Source: a virus
DNA length: 64,000 nt
Strand: one strand, 5' to 3'
Virus record (IMG/VR): IMGVR_UViG_3300035034_002799
Location: 1 to 64,000 of that record
The translations under genes were made by a program, and so were the position numbers. Each line of letters opens with the position of its first letter. Within the stretch, counting starts at the first letter, position 1. Positions 51,042 to 60,445 of this stretch are shown in pieces. The notes beneath the pieces were generated by a model. The model saw only the letters and a list, made by a program, of their open reading frames with translations. It made no database searches and was not told where the DNA came from.

Positions 51042-51808
51042 GTACTGAAGAAAAACCATTAAACGTGATGATTAGCCATAGCTCAATGGAAGCTATGGAA
51101 CAATGCCTATTAAAATGGTATTACAAATATATTGAAAAACTTAAAGTTGATATTCCTAGAAACATGGAAGCTAACTTTGGTTCTTATATTCATGATGTAG
51201 CTGAAAACTTTGAAGGTGGGTCTCAAAAAGATTTTAAAAACCTTGCCAAAACTATACTAAAAAAATATGACATTGACCCTTCTATACGATATAAGGTTCC
51301 TTTAGCTCTTAAGAATCTTTGGAAATATTGGAATAAGGTGATTAAACCACTTAATCTAACCAAAGATAATAAAGAAAGAAAAGTATTTGCAAATACCCAC
51401 GAAGATAATTTTCGTATGATGGCGATTTTTGATGTCATGTATAAAAATGAGGACGGTACTCTTACTGTTCTTGATTGGAAAACTAATAAAAAACCACGAG
51501 ACGCTTCTAAACAGCTTGCTTTTTATTTTTATATTTTAAAAATGGTTGGAGAAATACCAGAGCACGTAGACACTTGTAAGTTTAAAATTGTTTATTTGTG
51601 CCTTGAGGCGAAAGACTACGAACCCGTTGAGATAGAATATGTATTAGACGATCTTGACCTTGAGACTGCATCTAGTCGTATTGACGCTTTTATTAGAAGA
51701 GTAAAGAACAAGGGTAGAAATAAAGAAAAATATAGAAAAAAGACTGGTCCTTTATGTCCTTGGTGTGACTACTATCAGGCTGGAGTCTGTAAAGGTAAAG
51801 ACGAATAA
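51038..51808 (+). CDS. PD-(D/E)XK nuclease with likely Fe-S site (RecB/Cas4-like)
   Basis: A 256-aa single-domain nuclease. SHSSMEAMEQCLLKWYYKY (13-31) is the typical start, FGSYIHDVAE gives the His, AIFDVMY and VLDWKTNKK supply Asp and the D-x-K core, and the C-terminal CPWCDYYQAGVC with the early Cys makes a four-Cys 4Fe-4S layout as in AddB and Cas4. It could process DNA ends for recombination. No CRISPR array is present, so a Cas role is not implied. Confidence 0.8.
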   Translation: MSTEEKPLNVMISHSSMEAMEQCLLKWYYKYIEKLKVDIPRNMEANFGSYIHDVAENFEGGSQKDFKNLAKTILKKYDIDPSIRYKVPLALKNLWKYWNKVIKPLNLTKDNKERKVFANTHEDNFRMMAIFDVMYKNEDGTLTVLDWKTNKKPRDASKQLAFYFYILKMVGEIPEHVDTCKFKIVYLCLEAKDYEPVEIEYVLDDLDLETASSRIDAFIRRVKNKGRNKEKYRKKTGPLCPWCDYYQAGVCKGKDE

Positions 51809-51813
51809 TAAGA

Positions 51814-51856
51814 TTGACAGTCCTCTATAACATGCTATAATATAGACATGGAGGAC
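51814..51856 (+). promoter_or_regulatory. consensus promoter with SD-sequestering inverted repeat (ligA)
   Basis: TTGACA (51814-51819), 16 bases, TATAAT (51836-51841). GTCCTCTAT (51820-51828) can pair with ATGGAGGAC (51848-51856), nine pairs with one wobble; the right arm holds the SD GGAGG. RNA begun at this promoter (near 51848) lacks the left arm. Confidence 0.6.
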
Positions 51857-51859
51857 AAT

Positions 51860-53830
51860 ATGAATTACAACAGAGAAGACCTCATCACTGATCTTCGAGC
51901 AGCAGATGCTGCTTATTATGGCGATGGTACTTCCCCATTAACCGACAAAGAGTATGACGAGAAAAAGGCTTGGCTCAAGTCTAACTTTCCTGAAGAAACT
52001 TACTTAGATGAAGTAGGGGCTGAACCAATTGAAAATACTCATTGGGAGAAACACAAACATGAGTATCCACTTGGGTCTCTTGACAAAGTAAACAGTTATA
52101 GTGAACTTATTGGTTGGAAACCTCAGTTTCCTGTTGTAGTACAACAGAAACTTGATGGTATCTCAATTTGTCTTACTTATGAAGATGGTAAACTTACTCG
52201 TGCAGTTACTCGCGGTAAAAATGGTGTTGGTGATAATATTACTCGTAATGTGATTAAGATGAAAGGTATTGTAACTGAACTACCTGCTGGTTTTGAAGAT
52301 ACGAAGGCAGTAGTGAGGGGTGAGATCGTCCTTAAACATTCTGATTTTGAAAAGCTTCCTATTGAGAAACGAGGTAAGAACCCCCGAAATACAGCGGCTG
52401 GTGCTGCGAAGAAACTTTCGGGTGACTTGTGTTCACACCTTACTATCATTGTATATGATTTAATGAACGCCGCCGACCTTGGAGTTATCACTGAGACTAT
52501 CAGTAACACTTATCTCAAAAGCCTTGGTTTTCCTTTTATAGTTGATACAAATCGTTGCAATAACGAGGACGAACTTGATGAGTGTATTGGTGTAATGGAA
52601 GGCAACCGAGACGTATATGATTATGACATTGATGGTCTTGTTATTAAGAACAATCAGATAGACTCTAAAGACAATTGGGAACATCCAAAAAATAAAATCG
52701 CATATAAATTTAGTCATCAACTAGCTATGACAACCATTAAAGAAATAGTTTGGTCAACAAGCGGTGAACGAGTTAACCCTGTAGCAATTCTTGAACCTGT
52801 TGATATAGCTGGAGTTACTGTAAGTAAAGCGTCTTTGCATAATAAGGCGTATATTGAACAGCTTGCTAACGGTAATCCAATTCGCAGGGGTGATTGGGTT
52901 GAAGTTACTCGTCGTAATGACGTAATTCCTCAAGTCGAAAGAATAACAGAAAGAAGTCAAGGGTTAGTTCTTAAAATGATACCAAGCTCCTGTCCTACCT
53001 GTGATGGTGACATTGAACGCCCTTTTAACTCTGAAGGCAAAGAAATGGCTTGGTACATTTGCACAAACCCTGCTTGTTCAGCTAAAGCAATTAAAAATGT
53101 ATTAAAGTGGTTTGAAGTTCATGATTGTAAGGGGGTCGCAGAAAAGACCGTGGAGCTAATTCATAATGAAATCGGCTTTGATAATCTTGCTGAATTTATT
53201 GACATTATTAATAATAAAGAAGAAGATTTATTGAAACTTTCAGGTATGGGTAAGTCTAAACTTAAAACAATTCGTGATCAGCTCAAATCTACTAAAGACA
53301 CTTCTATTAGCAAGTTTATCGGTGGGTTAAATTTTCGAGGTTTCGGTCCTAAAAGCATTCAAAAAATTGTTAGTCATGTGACTAACAATTCCGACACTTC
53401 CATTAGTGAAGTCTTAAATATTAATTTCGAAGAACTAGTTAAGGTTGAGGGGTTTAGTGATAGTTCTGCTAGCTCTTATTTGAGCCAAGTTGATAATAGT
53501 AGAGTACTGATGGCTGAAATAGAAAAGAGAGGCGTCCGTCCTTCTATTGCTAGAAGGACTACAGCTACCTCCGCTCCTCTTACAGGCACTTCGTTCTGTT
53601 TCACAGGTGCTATGAACACTATGAACCGTAAAGAGGCTCAAGAGCTTGTAGAGAGCCTTGGTGGCGAATTCAGAGGTAGTGTCAGCAAGGGTCTGTCATA
53701 TTTAGTCACCAATACACCAGACAACGGCTCATCTAAAAATAAGAAGGCAACTCAGCTTGAAGTCAAAATCATAACTGAAGAAGAATTCAAATCACTTTTG
53801 GCTCCTATCGCGCTGTTAAAATCCCTCTAG
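51860..53830 (+). CDS. ligA: NAD+-dependent DNA ligase
   Basis: Seals nicks using NAD+, as bacterial LigA does; T4 uses an ATP ligase instead. About 656 aa, full LigA length. N-terminal Ia region with YYGDGTSPLTDKEYD, adenylation motif QKLDGIS, VRGEIVL, DGLVIK, OB domain with VTRRNDVIPQ, a Cys4 zinc finger (CPTC and CTNPAC), helix-hairpin-helix repeats and a C-terminal BRCT (GTSFCFTGAM). ATG 51860 sits five bases after GGAGG; ATG 51848 would be leaderless and is the alternative. Confidence 0.95.
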   Translation: MNYNREDLITDLRAADAAYYGDGTSPLTDKEYDEKKAWLKSNFPEETYLDEVGAEPIENTHWEKHKHEYPLGSLDKVNSYSELIGWKPQFPVVVQQKLDGISICLTYEDGKLTRAVTRGKNGVGDNITRNVIKMKGIVTELPAGFEDTKAVVRGEIVLKHSDFEKLPIEKRGKNPRNTAAGAAKKLSGDLCSHLTIIVYDLMNAADLGVITETISNTYLKSLGFPFIVDTNRCNNEDELDECIGVMEGNRDVYDYDIDGLVIKNNQIDSKDNWEHPKNKIAYKFSHQLAMTTIKEIVWSTSGERVNPVAILEPVDIAGVTVSKASLHNKAYIEQLANGNPIRRGDWVEVTRRNDVIPQVERITERSQGLVLKMIPSSCPTCDGDIERPFNSEGKEMAWYICTNPACSAKAIKNVLKWFEVHDCKGVAEKTVELIHNEIGFDNLAEFIDIINNKEEDLLKLSGMGKSKLKTIRDQLKSTKDTSISKFIGGLNFRGFGPKSIQKIVSHVTNNSDTSISEVLNINFEELVKVEGFSDSSASSYLSQVDNSRVLMAEIEKRGVRPSIARRTTATSAPLTGTSFCFTGAMNTMNRKEAQELVESLGGEFRGSVSKGLSYLVTNTPDNGSSKNKKATQLEVKIITEEEFKSLLAPIALLKSL

Positions 53831-53883
53831 ACAATCATTATCTTGGACATATAATAATAAAAGTTAACTAAAGGAGAACTACT

Positions 53884-54084
53884 ATGACTAATGTAAAAGA
53901 ATCAAACTGTTTCTATGTTTATGCTCGTGATACTGGTGGATGTTACATCACTGAACGAGCAAGCCGCGCATCTACTGGCGAGAAGTATTTTTGGGTGAAG
54001 AGTAAGGGTGAAGCCGCTCCTCTCACTCGTAATGTGGCTCGTAAGGTAGCTCAGCGTTATGGTGGAGTTGTTCGTCAGTTCTGA
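53884..54084 (+). CDS. hypothetical small protein
   Basis: A 66-aa basic protein with SD aaaggag. GEKYFWVKSKGEAAPLTRN suggests a small beta fold; family unknown. Three tandem heptamers of the aataaac type follow its stop, then a strong terminator. Confidence 0.65.
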   Translation: MTNVKESNCFYVYARDTGGCYITERASRASTGEKYFWVKSKGEAAPLTRNVARKVAQRYGGVVRQF

Positions 54085-54106
54085 TAAACAATAAACAATA
54101 AACAAT

Positions 54107-54140
54107 AAAAACCTCAGAGTTGATGCTCTGAGGTTTTTTT
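54107..54140 (+). terminator. intrinsic terminator
   Basis: cctcagag (54112-54119) pairs perfectly with ctctgagg (54126-54133), A run before and T7 after; probably works in both directions. Confidence 0.9.
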
Positions 54141-54193
54141 GTTTTTATATGTTATAATGGTCTCAAAATGATAAATAAGAAAAGGAGATCATT

Positions 54194-54610
54194 ATGGATG
54201 GTTTAAAATGGAGATTAACTGAATTTCTTGATAAAATAAAATCTGATAGAGATTTTAGAAAAATCCTATTGGATAACGCTGAGTCTATTATTGAGGATGT
54301 TTATACTTTTGGTGAAAGTGGCTGTGGTAAATGTAAAAAACATATTTTAAGATACGCCGACGAGAATGTAGACATTATAAATAAAGTTATTGATGAATAT
54401 TCTAAATTAAATATATCAAAAGAAGAAACTACTGTTGTACAACCACAACAACCACATAGACCAACCAGAGTCATAGGTGATATATTTGAGATAGACGCTA
54501 ATCCTGAGGCATATAAACAGTTTATCACTGAAGCACAACAAAAAAGATGGATGCATCGCGGTTTGACTGTTGTACCCAAAGATAACAAATGGATTATCTT
54601 TTTTTATTGA
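54194..54610 (+). CDS. hypothetical protein, baseplate operon
   Basis: A 138-aa protein. Helical N-terminus with GCGKCKKH near residue 43, a Pro/Gln-rich linker (PQQPHRPTR) and a small C-terminal region ending NKWIIFFY. It is the first gene before gp5 and uses SD aaaggag. ggtctc can pair with gagatc over the SD (54159-54191), possibly controlling translation. A TATAAT (54153-54158) and GATAAATA resembling a late octamer lie upstream. Role presumed structural. Confidence 0.65.
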   Translation: MDGLKWRLTEFLDKIKSDRDFRKILLDNAESIIEDVYTFGESGCGKCKKHILRYADENVDIINKVIDEYSKLNISKEETTVVQPQQPHRPTRVIGDIFEIDANPEAYKQFITEAQQKRWMHRGLTVVPKDNKWIIFFY

Positions 54611-54622
54611 GAGGTTTTATAA

Positions 54623-56389
54623 ATGGATATTGATTTTTCTCAATTTTCGAGAGAAGATTTTAAAATAAGTGGTTTTCGTAGAGCTATTGTTGAAGATAAT
54701 GATGACCCAACTGGTTCTGGTAGAGTCAGAGTTAGAATAATAGGCATACATAGTCTTGATGGTACAGAAACACCAGTTAGTCATTTACCATGGGCAGAAC
54801 CTTGTTTAAGTCTCTATACAAGCGGTGGTTTTAATCTTAAAAACAAAAATACTGAAAGTCCAGTATCTAGATATGAATCTGGTGGTGATGGGGGAACTGT
54901 TTTACAAGACCGCCCTTCAAAAAGAGAAACTGAAATAAAACTTATATCCGAATGGCAAGACCAAACTACGCAAAATAACGGAACAGGTGCTCATTACGTA
55001 GTACCATCTAAAGGTACTATGGTTTGGATTTTCTTTGATGATGGTAACCATCTCCGTCCTCAATATTTTGGTGCAGCTCCACGTAAACTTGATTGGGATA
55101 CTCAGTTTGATAAGTTAGCTGCTGATCTTAAAGATAAAGAACAAACATTAACTGACGTTATAGATGAAATGGAAGCTCTTAATTCACCAAATCAAAATTT
55201 TACTGGTAAAAGAAAAATAACGCAGAATATCCAAATTAAAACTCCCATTATACGACCAGAGTACACTTTTGAAGCAGATGATTTTAACTCTAATACAAAA
55301 AACAAAGATTTATCAAGCTGGACTTCACCAGGTGGTGTTACTTTTTTGGCAGTTAATGATAACAATGAAGGCTCTAATGAAAAAGTTTTTATTATGCATA
55401 AAGGTTATGTAGAACATGTTGATCAACGAGGGCAAAGAACTATACTAGTAGGCAAAACGAATGAGAATTCAACTGATCCTCTAAGTCCTCAACATGCTGA
55501 AGGTCAAGGAAACGATTTAAGAAACATCGTTGCTAATAATAGTGAATTATATGTATTAGGTGACTATAAGGTGTTTGTAAAAGGTAATTGTTTCATTCAA
55601 TGTGAAAAATCAGTAGAAATTAATGCTAAAGAAGAAGTCGGTATCTTTTCTAGAGAAGGGAATATTAATATATTAACAGAAGCCGCTGATATTAATATAG
55701 AGTCTAAAACTGCTAATTTTAACGTTAGTTCAACTAATACTCAATTTCAAGTAGATGCTGGATTCTTTGTAAAAGCTGAAGGTCCTATTAAGTTTGAGTC
55801 ATCCGAGTCGATTGATTTTGTTGCGCCAACTGTTCAAATTGGTGCTGAAACGCAATTTTCTGTTAATACTGGGGATATGAGAATATTAGTGGGTGATCAG
55901 TCTAAATTCGAAATAACATCTGATGGGTTTCTTGTTGAAGTAACTGGAGAAATAGCATGTAAGTCATCTGATCATATTATTGAATCTAAAAATACAATAC
56001 AGCACAAGACAGCCACTTATAATATATCAGTAGATGATGCTTATAACTTAGATGTGTTCAATAAAACAAGTATAATAAGTAATCAGATAGCATTTGATAC
56101 TGCAATATTCTCAGCTAATGCAACGGCTGAGGTTAAAATGAAAGGCGCTACGGCTAGTTATGCTGGAGAGGGTCCATGTTTTGTAGGTGGTTCAACTACT
56201 CAAGTTGGTGGTGTTGTGTCACTGGGACAAGGACAAGCTGCTCAACCAGATTCAGCCAACCAAGCGACAGTCAATACCCCAAGCTCTCCTGAACAACCAG
56301 AGGATATTGAGCCTATTGAGTTCCAAGATGGCTCTGTTGCAAAAGATATAGTAATTACCGAGACAAACTTCCCTAATGAAGAAGCTTAA
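54623..56389 (+). CDS. 5: gp5-like baseplate hub/spike protein without lysozyme
   Basis: A 588-aa central spike component. The N-terminal OB domain has GRVRVRIIGIHS and a PWAEP loop; the segment near 125-150 (VPSKGTMVWIFFDDG) resembles VgrG/gp5. From about residue 320 the chain becomes an N, S, T and E-rich repeat, typical of the gp5 beta-helix needle. T4 gp5 carries a lysozyme domain between these parts; no E-x8-D-x5-T site was found. Pro/Gln-rich tail at the C-terminus. SD gagg. Confidence 0.85.
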   Translation: MDIDFSQFSREDFKISGFRRAIVEDNDDPTGSGRVRVRIIGIHSLDGTETPVSHLPWAEPCLSLYTSGGFNLKNKNTESPVSRYESGGDGGTVLQDRPSKRETEIKLISEWQDQTTQNNGTGAHYVVPSKGTMVWIFFDDGNHLRPQYFGAAPRKLDWDTQFDKLAADLKDKEQTLTDVIDEMEALNSPNQNFTGKRKITQNIQIKTPIIRPEYTFEADDFNSNTKNKDLSSWTSPGGVTFLAVNDNNEGSNEKVFIMHKGYVEHVDQRGQRTILVGKTNENSTDPLSPQHAEGQGNDLRNIVANNSELYVLGDYKVFVKGNCFIQCEKSVEINAKEEVGIFSREGNINILTEAADINIESKTANFNVSSTNTQFQVDAGFFVKAEGPIKFESSESIDFVAPTVQIGAETQFSVNTGDMRILVGDQSKFEITSDGFLVEVTGEIACKSSDHIIESKNTIQHKTATYNISVDDAYNLDVFNKTSIISNQIAFDTAIFSANATAEVKMKGATASYAGEGPCFVGGSTTQVGGVVSLGQGQAAQPDSANQATVNTPSSPEQPEDIEPIEFQDGSVAKDIVITETNFPNEEA

Positions 56390-56391
56390 AA

Positions 56392-56399
56392 TATAAATA
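56392..56399 (+). promoter_or_regulatory. T4-type late promoter
   Basis: Exact TATAAATA, with the octamer starting three bases after the gp5 stop and SD agagg before the gp25 ATG at 56418. Confidence 0.75.
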
Positions 56400-56417
56400 G
56401 TTAAGAGGTTCATAAAA

Positions 56418-56810
56418 ATGAAGCGTGAGAGAAAACCAGAAAACTACTCTGATTTAGCATTTAATCCTGCTTTGGATCAAAATGGTGACTTTTCAGTAGT
56501 AAAAGATAATGATTCAATCAGTCAAGCTCTTTTTACACTATTTCATACTATTCCAGGTTCTAGAGTAATGGCTCCAGGGTACGGAGCAAGTTTAATTCCT
56601 TTTTTGTTTGAACCGTTTGATGAAAATACTGCCAGTAAATTAGGCACTTTTATTAAATCAACGGTTGATCGTTACGAACCGAGAATTATTTTAGATAAAG
56701 TAAGTATAGATATAAACGAATCCGAAAATAGGTATGATGTTGATTTATTTTATAAAATAGTTAATACAGAAATAGTACAGTCTATTACTTTTAATTTAGA
56801 AAGATTGTGA
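56418..56810 (+). CDS. 25: gp25-like baseplate wedge protein
   Basis: A 130-aa protein of the gp25/GPW family, which links wedge to hub and nucleates the sheath. Recognised by length, LFTLFHTIPGSRVMAPGYG (about 40-58), the conserved RYEPRI (about 96-101) and a C-terminal strand VQSITFNLERL. T4 gp25 is 132 aa. Two genes further sits gp7-like, and gp6 follows directly. Confidence 0.9.
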   Translation: MKRERKPENYSDLAFNPALDQNGDFSVVKDNDSISQALFTLFHTIPGSRVMAPGYGASLIPFLFEPFDENTASKLGTFIKSTVDRYEPRIILDKVSIDINESENRYDVDLFYKIVNTEIVQSITFNLERL

Positions 56811-56821
56811 GGAATTAAAAA

Positions 56822-59800
56822 ATGGCGAACGACCAGAATAACATGAAAAGAACTATTGACTATACATCTTATGATTTTGAAGCATTAAGAGATGAATTAA
56901 TTACCTATTTACAAGAAACTGGTTCTTTCAAGGATGTTCAATTTATTTCTTCAAATATCAGAACTTTAGTTGATCTATTCTCTTACATAGGTTCACTATT
57001 TGGTTATTATATTAACTCCGCAGCTAACGAAGTTTTTCTTCCTACTGCTAAGAGATATAAAAACTTAAATAAGATAGCTCAGCTTCTCCGATATGAACCA
57101 AGAGGAGTTACTTCTTCAAGAGTAAATGTAGTTGCTCAACTTTCTCCAGAATATGTTTTTAGTAAAGAATCTGTTGGTTTGGAGATTCCCGCCTATTCCA
57201 TATTTCCATCATCTAAACCTACTAATGATACTAATGAAAATTTTCAGTTTACTAATGATAAACCAGTTAACTATATCATCAAGGGTGTTGGTACCCGCCC
57301 AGTTCAAGCTAGTGATATTGAATATAAAGGGTATTCATTACCATACACTGCTCCTTTATCTTTCTGGAATAATAACTCAGGAGTTTATTTCCAGTCGAAT
57401 GGGATTGATATTCCTCTTTCTATGCAAAAGCAACTTAGAGTTATCGAAAACAACGATATTACTAATTATCGTGGATTTGATACCACTAATTACCCTCTAA
57501 TTAACCCATCAAGTAACCAAAGTGTTGGACAACCTTTCCAGAAAACTATTAAAACAAATGATTTTGGTTCTTTGTTAGTTCCTAACACTAGATATTTCTT
57601 AGTCATGAATTTTGATGACGCATCAAGTGACTCATACATGACAATCATCCAAAATGAATCTACTTTAGGTGATAAAATAGATGATGTTGTTGCAGTGTTA
57701 ATACTCGAAGCGACTGATAAAACAGGCGAGTTTTATACTCTTAAAGTAGATGAGATTAGAACTTTTCATAGATTCTACGTAGGTACTTTAGGGTTAACTA
57801 ATCTTGAATCCGTTTTTCTTGAATATGATCGTTTACCAAATAGAACAGACGGACTTGAAAAAATAAAAATGGTTATTAATAAAGATGGAAACTCTCCAGA
57901 CTTCGCTGTACTTGTAGATGGGGTTACATATGCGTTTAATAGTGGTACTATAGAAACACCAAAATATAAAGAGGATAATTGGGATAGAGATAGAGTAGAA
58001 TATAATCTTAATTTAGTAATTTCAAACCCAGACAGTCCAGAAACTAATTATGACGCAAAACTTGAAATTACATCAAATGAGCCATTATCTAATCAGGTAA
58101 CAATTGCTAAAATTTATACTAACTTCGTAGACCCAGATACTGGGACCCCAACTATTAAAACCCAAAGAGGTCGTAAATTTGGAGATTTTCAGATTGTAGA
58201 TAAAATTGAAACCAAGGGGGATATTCAAAAAGCTGGTACGGTTGATTTTAATTCAGGGGAAAATTTCTCCGCTGTTATTTTTAGTACTCCTTTTGAAAAT
58301 GATAACTATCAAGTTTCTTTGAGTTCACAGGAACCAATTAGGTCTTGGGTTGCTAACAAAAATGTTGAGGGGTTTACTATTTATGTGGAGCCAGGAAATA
58401 ACTTTGAGGGTAAAATAAGTTGGATAGCTACAAGTGTAATTGAGGAAAACATCAACGAAGTCAATGTTACTTTCTCAACTCCTATGTCTCTTTCAGTAAG
58501 CCCAGACGGTAATATTTCAAATTATATGGTACAACTAACTGCTAATGATAATGTTAATATGTGGTACGATAATCTTAATGAAAATGGGTTTACTATTAAG
58601 ACTGAAAAGAATTTTAGAGGTCATGTATCATGGTCAGCTTTTAATTTCTTTGCTGATGGTACAGTTCCTCAAGAAAACGTAAATTCTTTAAGACAAAGAG
58701 GTAATATTGTTTTCAGAAGCGATGACTTAATAAATGGAATAGATATTGAGTTTGAAGTTCCTATAAATGATGAAAATTACGCAATTCAACTAACTCCTGA
58801 TAAAGATGTTAATGTTTGGTATACGAAAAAATCATCAAATGGATTTACTATTAACATAGAACCAAGTTCAGAGGAACCCGTTAGAGAAGTTGTTATTGAA
58901 TGGATTGTTGATATTACTTCCGAATATACTTTCCAAAAACACGGAGAGATTAAATTCCGTGGGCAGGATACTTTAAATAGTCAAATTCCTGGCTTACAAT
59001 TTGTAAACATTTCTGAATCTTTTCAAATCCCTGATCTAATTGAAGGTCAGCCATCTATATCGTTTATTAGCTCCAACGCTGTTGTTGATTCAGATAAGAA
59101 CGGACTACAACTTTCACTTGATCCTGTTAGATTTTACGAAACGGATATTCGTTTCGTTGTTAATAATAAAAATATTTCAACAAACGGTATTAGAGTTTTT
59201 GTTAAAAACGAAGAGGGTAAATGGGACGAGTGGGACCGAGCTAGTTTAGTTACGAATAAAAATACCGCCGCAGGAGAAAAGATTTACATAATAAGAGTCA
59301 ACCCTGAAGAAAAAGTTCTTATTGAATTTGGAGACGGTGATAATTGGGGAACTAGTGTCCTTGATAAAGAGGTTCTTATTTTAGGATTAATATCTGTTGG
59401 TGAAAGTGGAAATATTAATAGAAGAACCTTAGATAAAAGAGTCATTCTCTCCCAGTACATTTTAGGTAATGATATTACTAATATTGATTTTGAGCAAAAC
59501 TTTATTAATCTAATTGGTCTTAAAAATGAATTATACTTCGAAGGTAGAGTTCCAGAGACTTCTATTTTAGACAGTGAACGAACACTTATTCCTCAAAATA
59601 AATTATTAATTGTTCAAAACCAAAACGCATTTGGTGGTAATGATATTGAAACAGCTAATGAGCTTAGAAAAAACGCAAACAACTTTTTCGTCTCTCAGAA
59701 TCGTTTGGTGTCTCTAGATGATTACGAGCGATTTTCTCGTCAGGCGTTTTCTGATTACTTAATTAAAACAAAAGTATTATCATATACAGAAGTCAAACAA

Positions 59801-60433
59801 CAGAATCTTTTAAGTGACGAAGAATTAGAACAATATTGGTTTAATCATGTGTTTCTAGTTGGTTTAAATGCTGATGGTTCAAATATTATTCCGAAGAACT
59901 TACGCGAATTTATTTCAGGGCAGCTTGATGATAATAAATTTAGGTTAATTGGTGCTGATCATGAAGTCATATCTGCTACTTGGGTTCCTATTGATGTAGC
60001 CATTAAATATAAGAAAACTGATTTCGGCAGTGCTCAGGCTATTGAAAATCAATTAAGAAATATTTTAATTGATTTCTTTAAATCGGATAACCACGAACTA
60101 GGTGCTAAAATTTATCATTCTAAGTTAATTAATCTTCTTTCTGTCGATAATGTTGAGTCTATAGAAGTATTTTTAAATAGAGATGAAAATAATACTTTAA
60201 AAGCAAGCGACTATGATGTTGATTTTAGAACTGATGAACCAGATCAAAATGTAGCAATAAGAAACCGCCTGATGGAACTTATGGCTAAAGATAAATCTCT
60301 TGCTAAGATATATCAGCCACTTTTTGATACACTTAAATCTGACGGGACAAGAGAATGGAATTTTAGCTTGGATATACAATTATCTGATTTTGAGTTTCCA
60401 CAACTTGGTGATGTTACGATTGAAAGAGAATAA
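56822..60433 (+). CDS. 6: gp6-like baseplate wedge protein with repeat insertion
   Basis: The wedge protein that forms the baseplate iris; T4 gp6 is 660 aa, this is 1203. The N-terminal part (YTSYDFEALRDELITYL and LFGYYINSAANEVFLPTA) and the C-terminal part from about 880 match gp6/gpJ. Residues about 471-698 hold three tandem repeats of about 75 aa, each ending with GFTI-x-E or GFTIYVE and W-x-A or EWI, resembling H-type lectin or beta-sandwich units. The repeats may be surface-exposed. SD gagg. Confidence 0.88.
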   Translation: MANDQNNMKRTIDYTSYDFEALRDELITYLQETGSFKDVQFISSNIRTLVDLFSYIGSLFGYYINSAANEVFLPTAKRYKNLNKIAQLLRYEPRGVTSSRVNVVAQLSPEYVFSKESVGLEIPAYSIFPSSKPTNDTNENFQFTNDKPVNYIIKGVGTRPVQASDIEYKGYSLPYTAPLSFWNNNSGVYFQSNGIDIPLSMQKQLRVIENNDITNYRGFDTTNYPLINPSSNQSVGQPFQKTIKTNDFGSLLVPNTRYFLVMNFDDASSDSYMTIIQNESTLGDKIDDVVAVLILEATDKTGEFYTLKVDEIRTFHRFYVGTLGLTNLESVFLEYDRLPNRTDGLEKIKMVINKDGNSPDFAVLVDGVTYAFNSGTIETPKYKEDNWDRDRVEYNLNLVISNPDSPETNYDAKLEITSNEPLSNQVTIAKIYTNFVDPDTGTPTIKTQRGRKFGDFQIVDKIETKGDIQKAGTVDFNSGENFSAVIFSTPFENDNYQVSLSSQEPIRSWVANKNVEGFTIYVEPGNNFEGKISWIATSVIEENINEVNVTFSTPMSLSVSPDGNISNYMVQLTANDNVNMWYDNLNENGFTIKTEKNFRGHVSWSAFNFFADGTVPQENVNSLRQRGNIVFRSDDLINGIDIEFEVPINDENYAIQLTPDKDVNVWYTKKSSNGFTINIEPSSEEPVREVVIEWIVDITSEYTFQKHGEIKFRGQDTLNSQIPGLQFVNISESFQIPDLIEGQPSISFISSNAVVDSDKNGLQLSLDPVRFYETDIRFVVNNKNISTNGIRVFVKNEEGKWDEWDRASLVTNKNTAAGEKIYIIRVNPEEKVLIEFGDGDNWGTSVLDKEVLILGLISVGESGNINRRTLDKRVILSQYILGNDITNIDFEQNFINLIGLKNELYFEGRVPETSILDSERTLIPQNKLLIVQNQNAFGGNDIETANELRKNANNFFVSQNRLVSLDDYERFSRQAFSDYLIKTKVLSYTEVKQQNLLSDEELEQYWFNHVFLVGLNADGSNIIPKNLREFISGQLDDNKFRLIGADHEVISATWVPIDVAIKYKKTDFGSAQAIENQLRNILIDFFKSDNHELGAKIYHSKLINLLSVDNVESIEVFLNRDENNTLKASDYDVDFRTDEPDQNVAIRNRLMELMAKDKSLAKIYQPLFDTLKSDGTREWNFSLDIQLSDFEFPQLGDVTIERE

Positions 60434-60445
60434 TAGGAGCTTTAG

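Noticed and set aside
51038-51808. Cas4 of a CRISPR system
   Set aside because: No repeat-spacer array or other cas gene; RecB-like phage nucleases share the same motifs.
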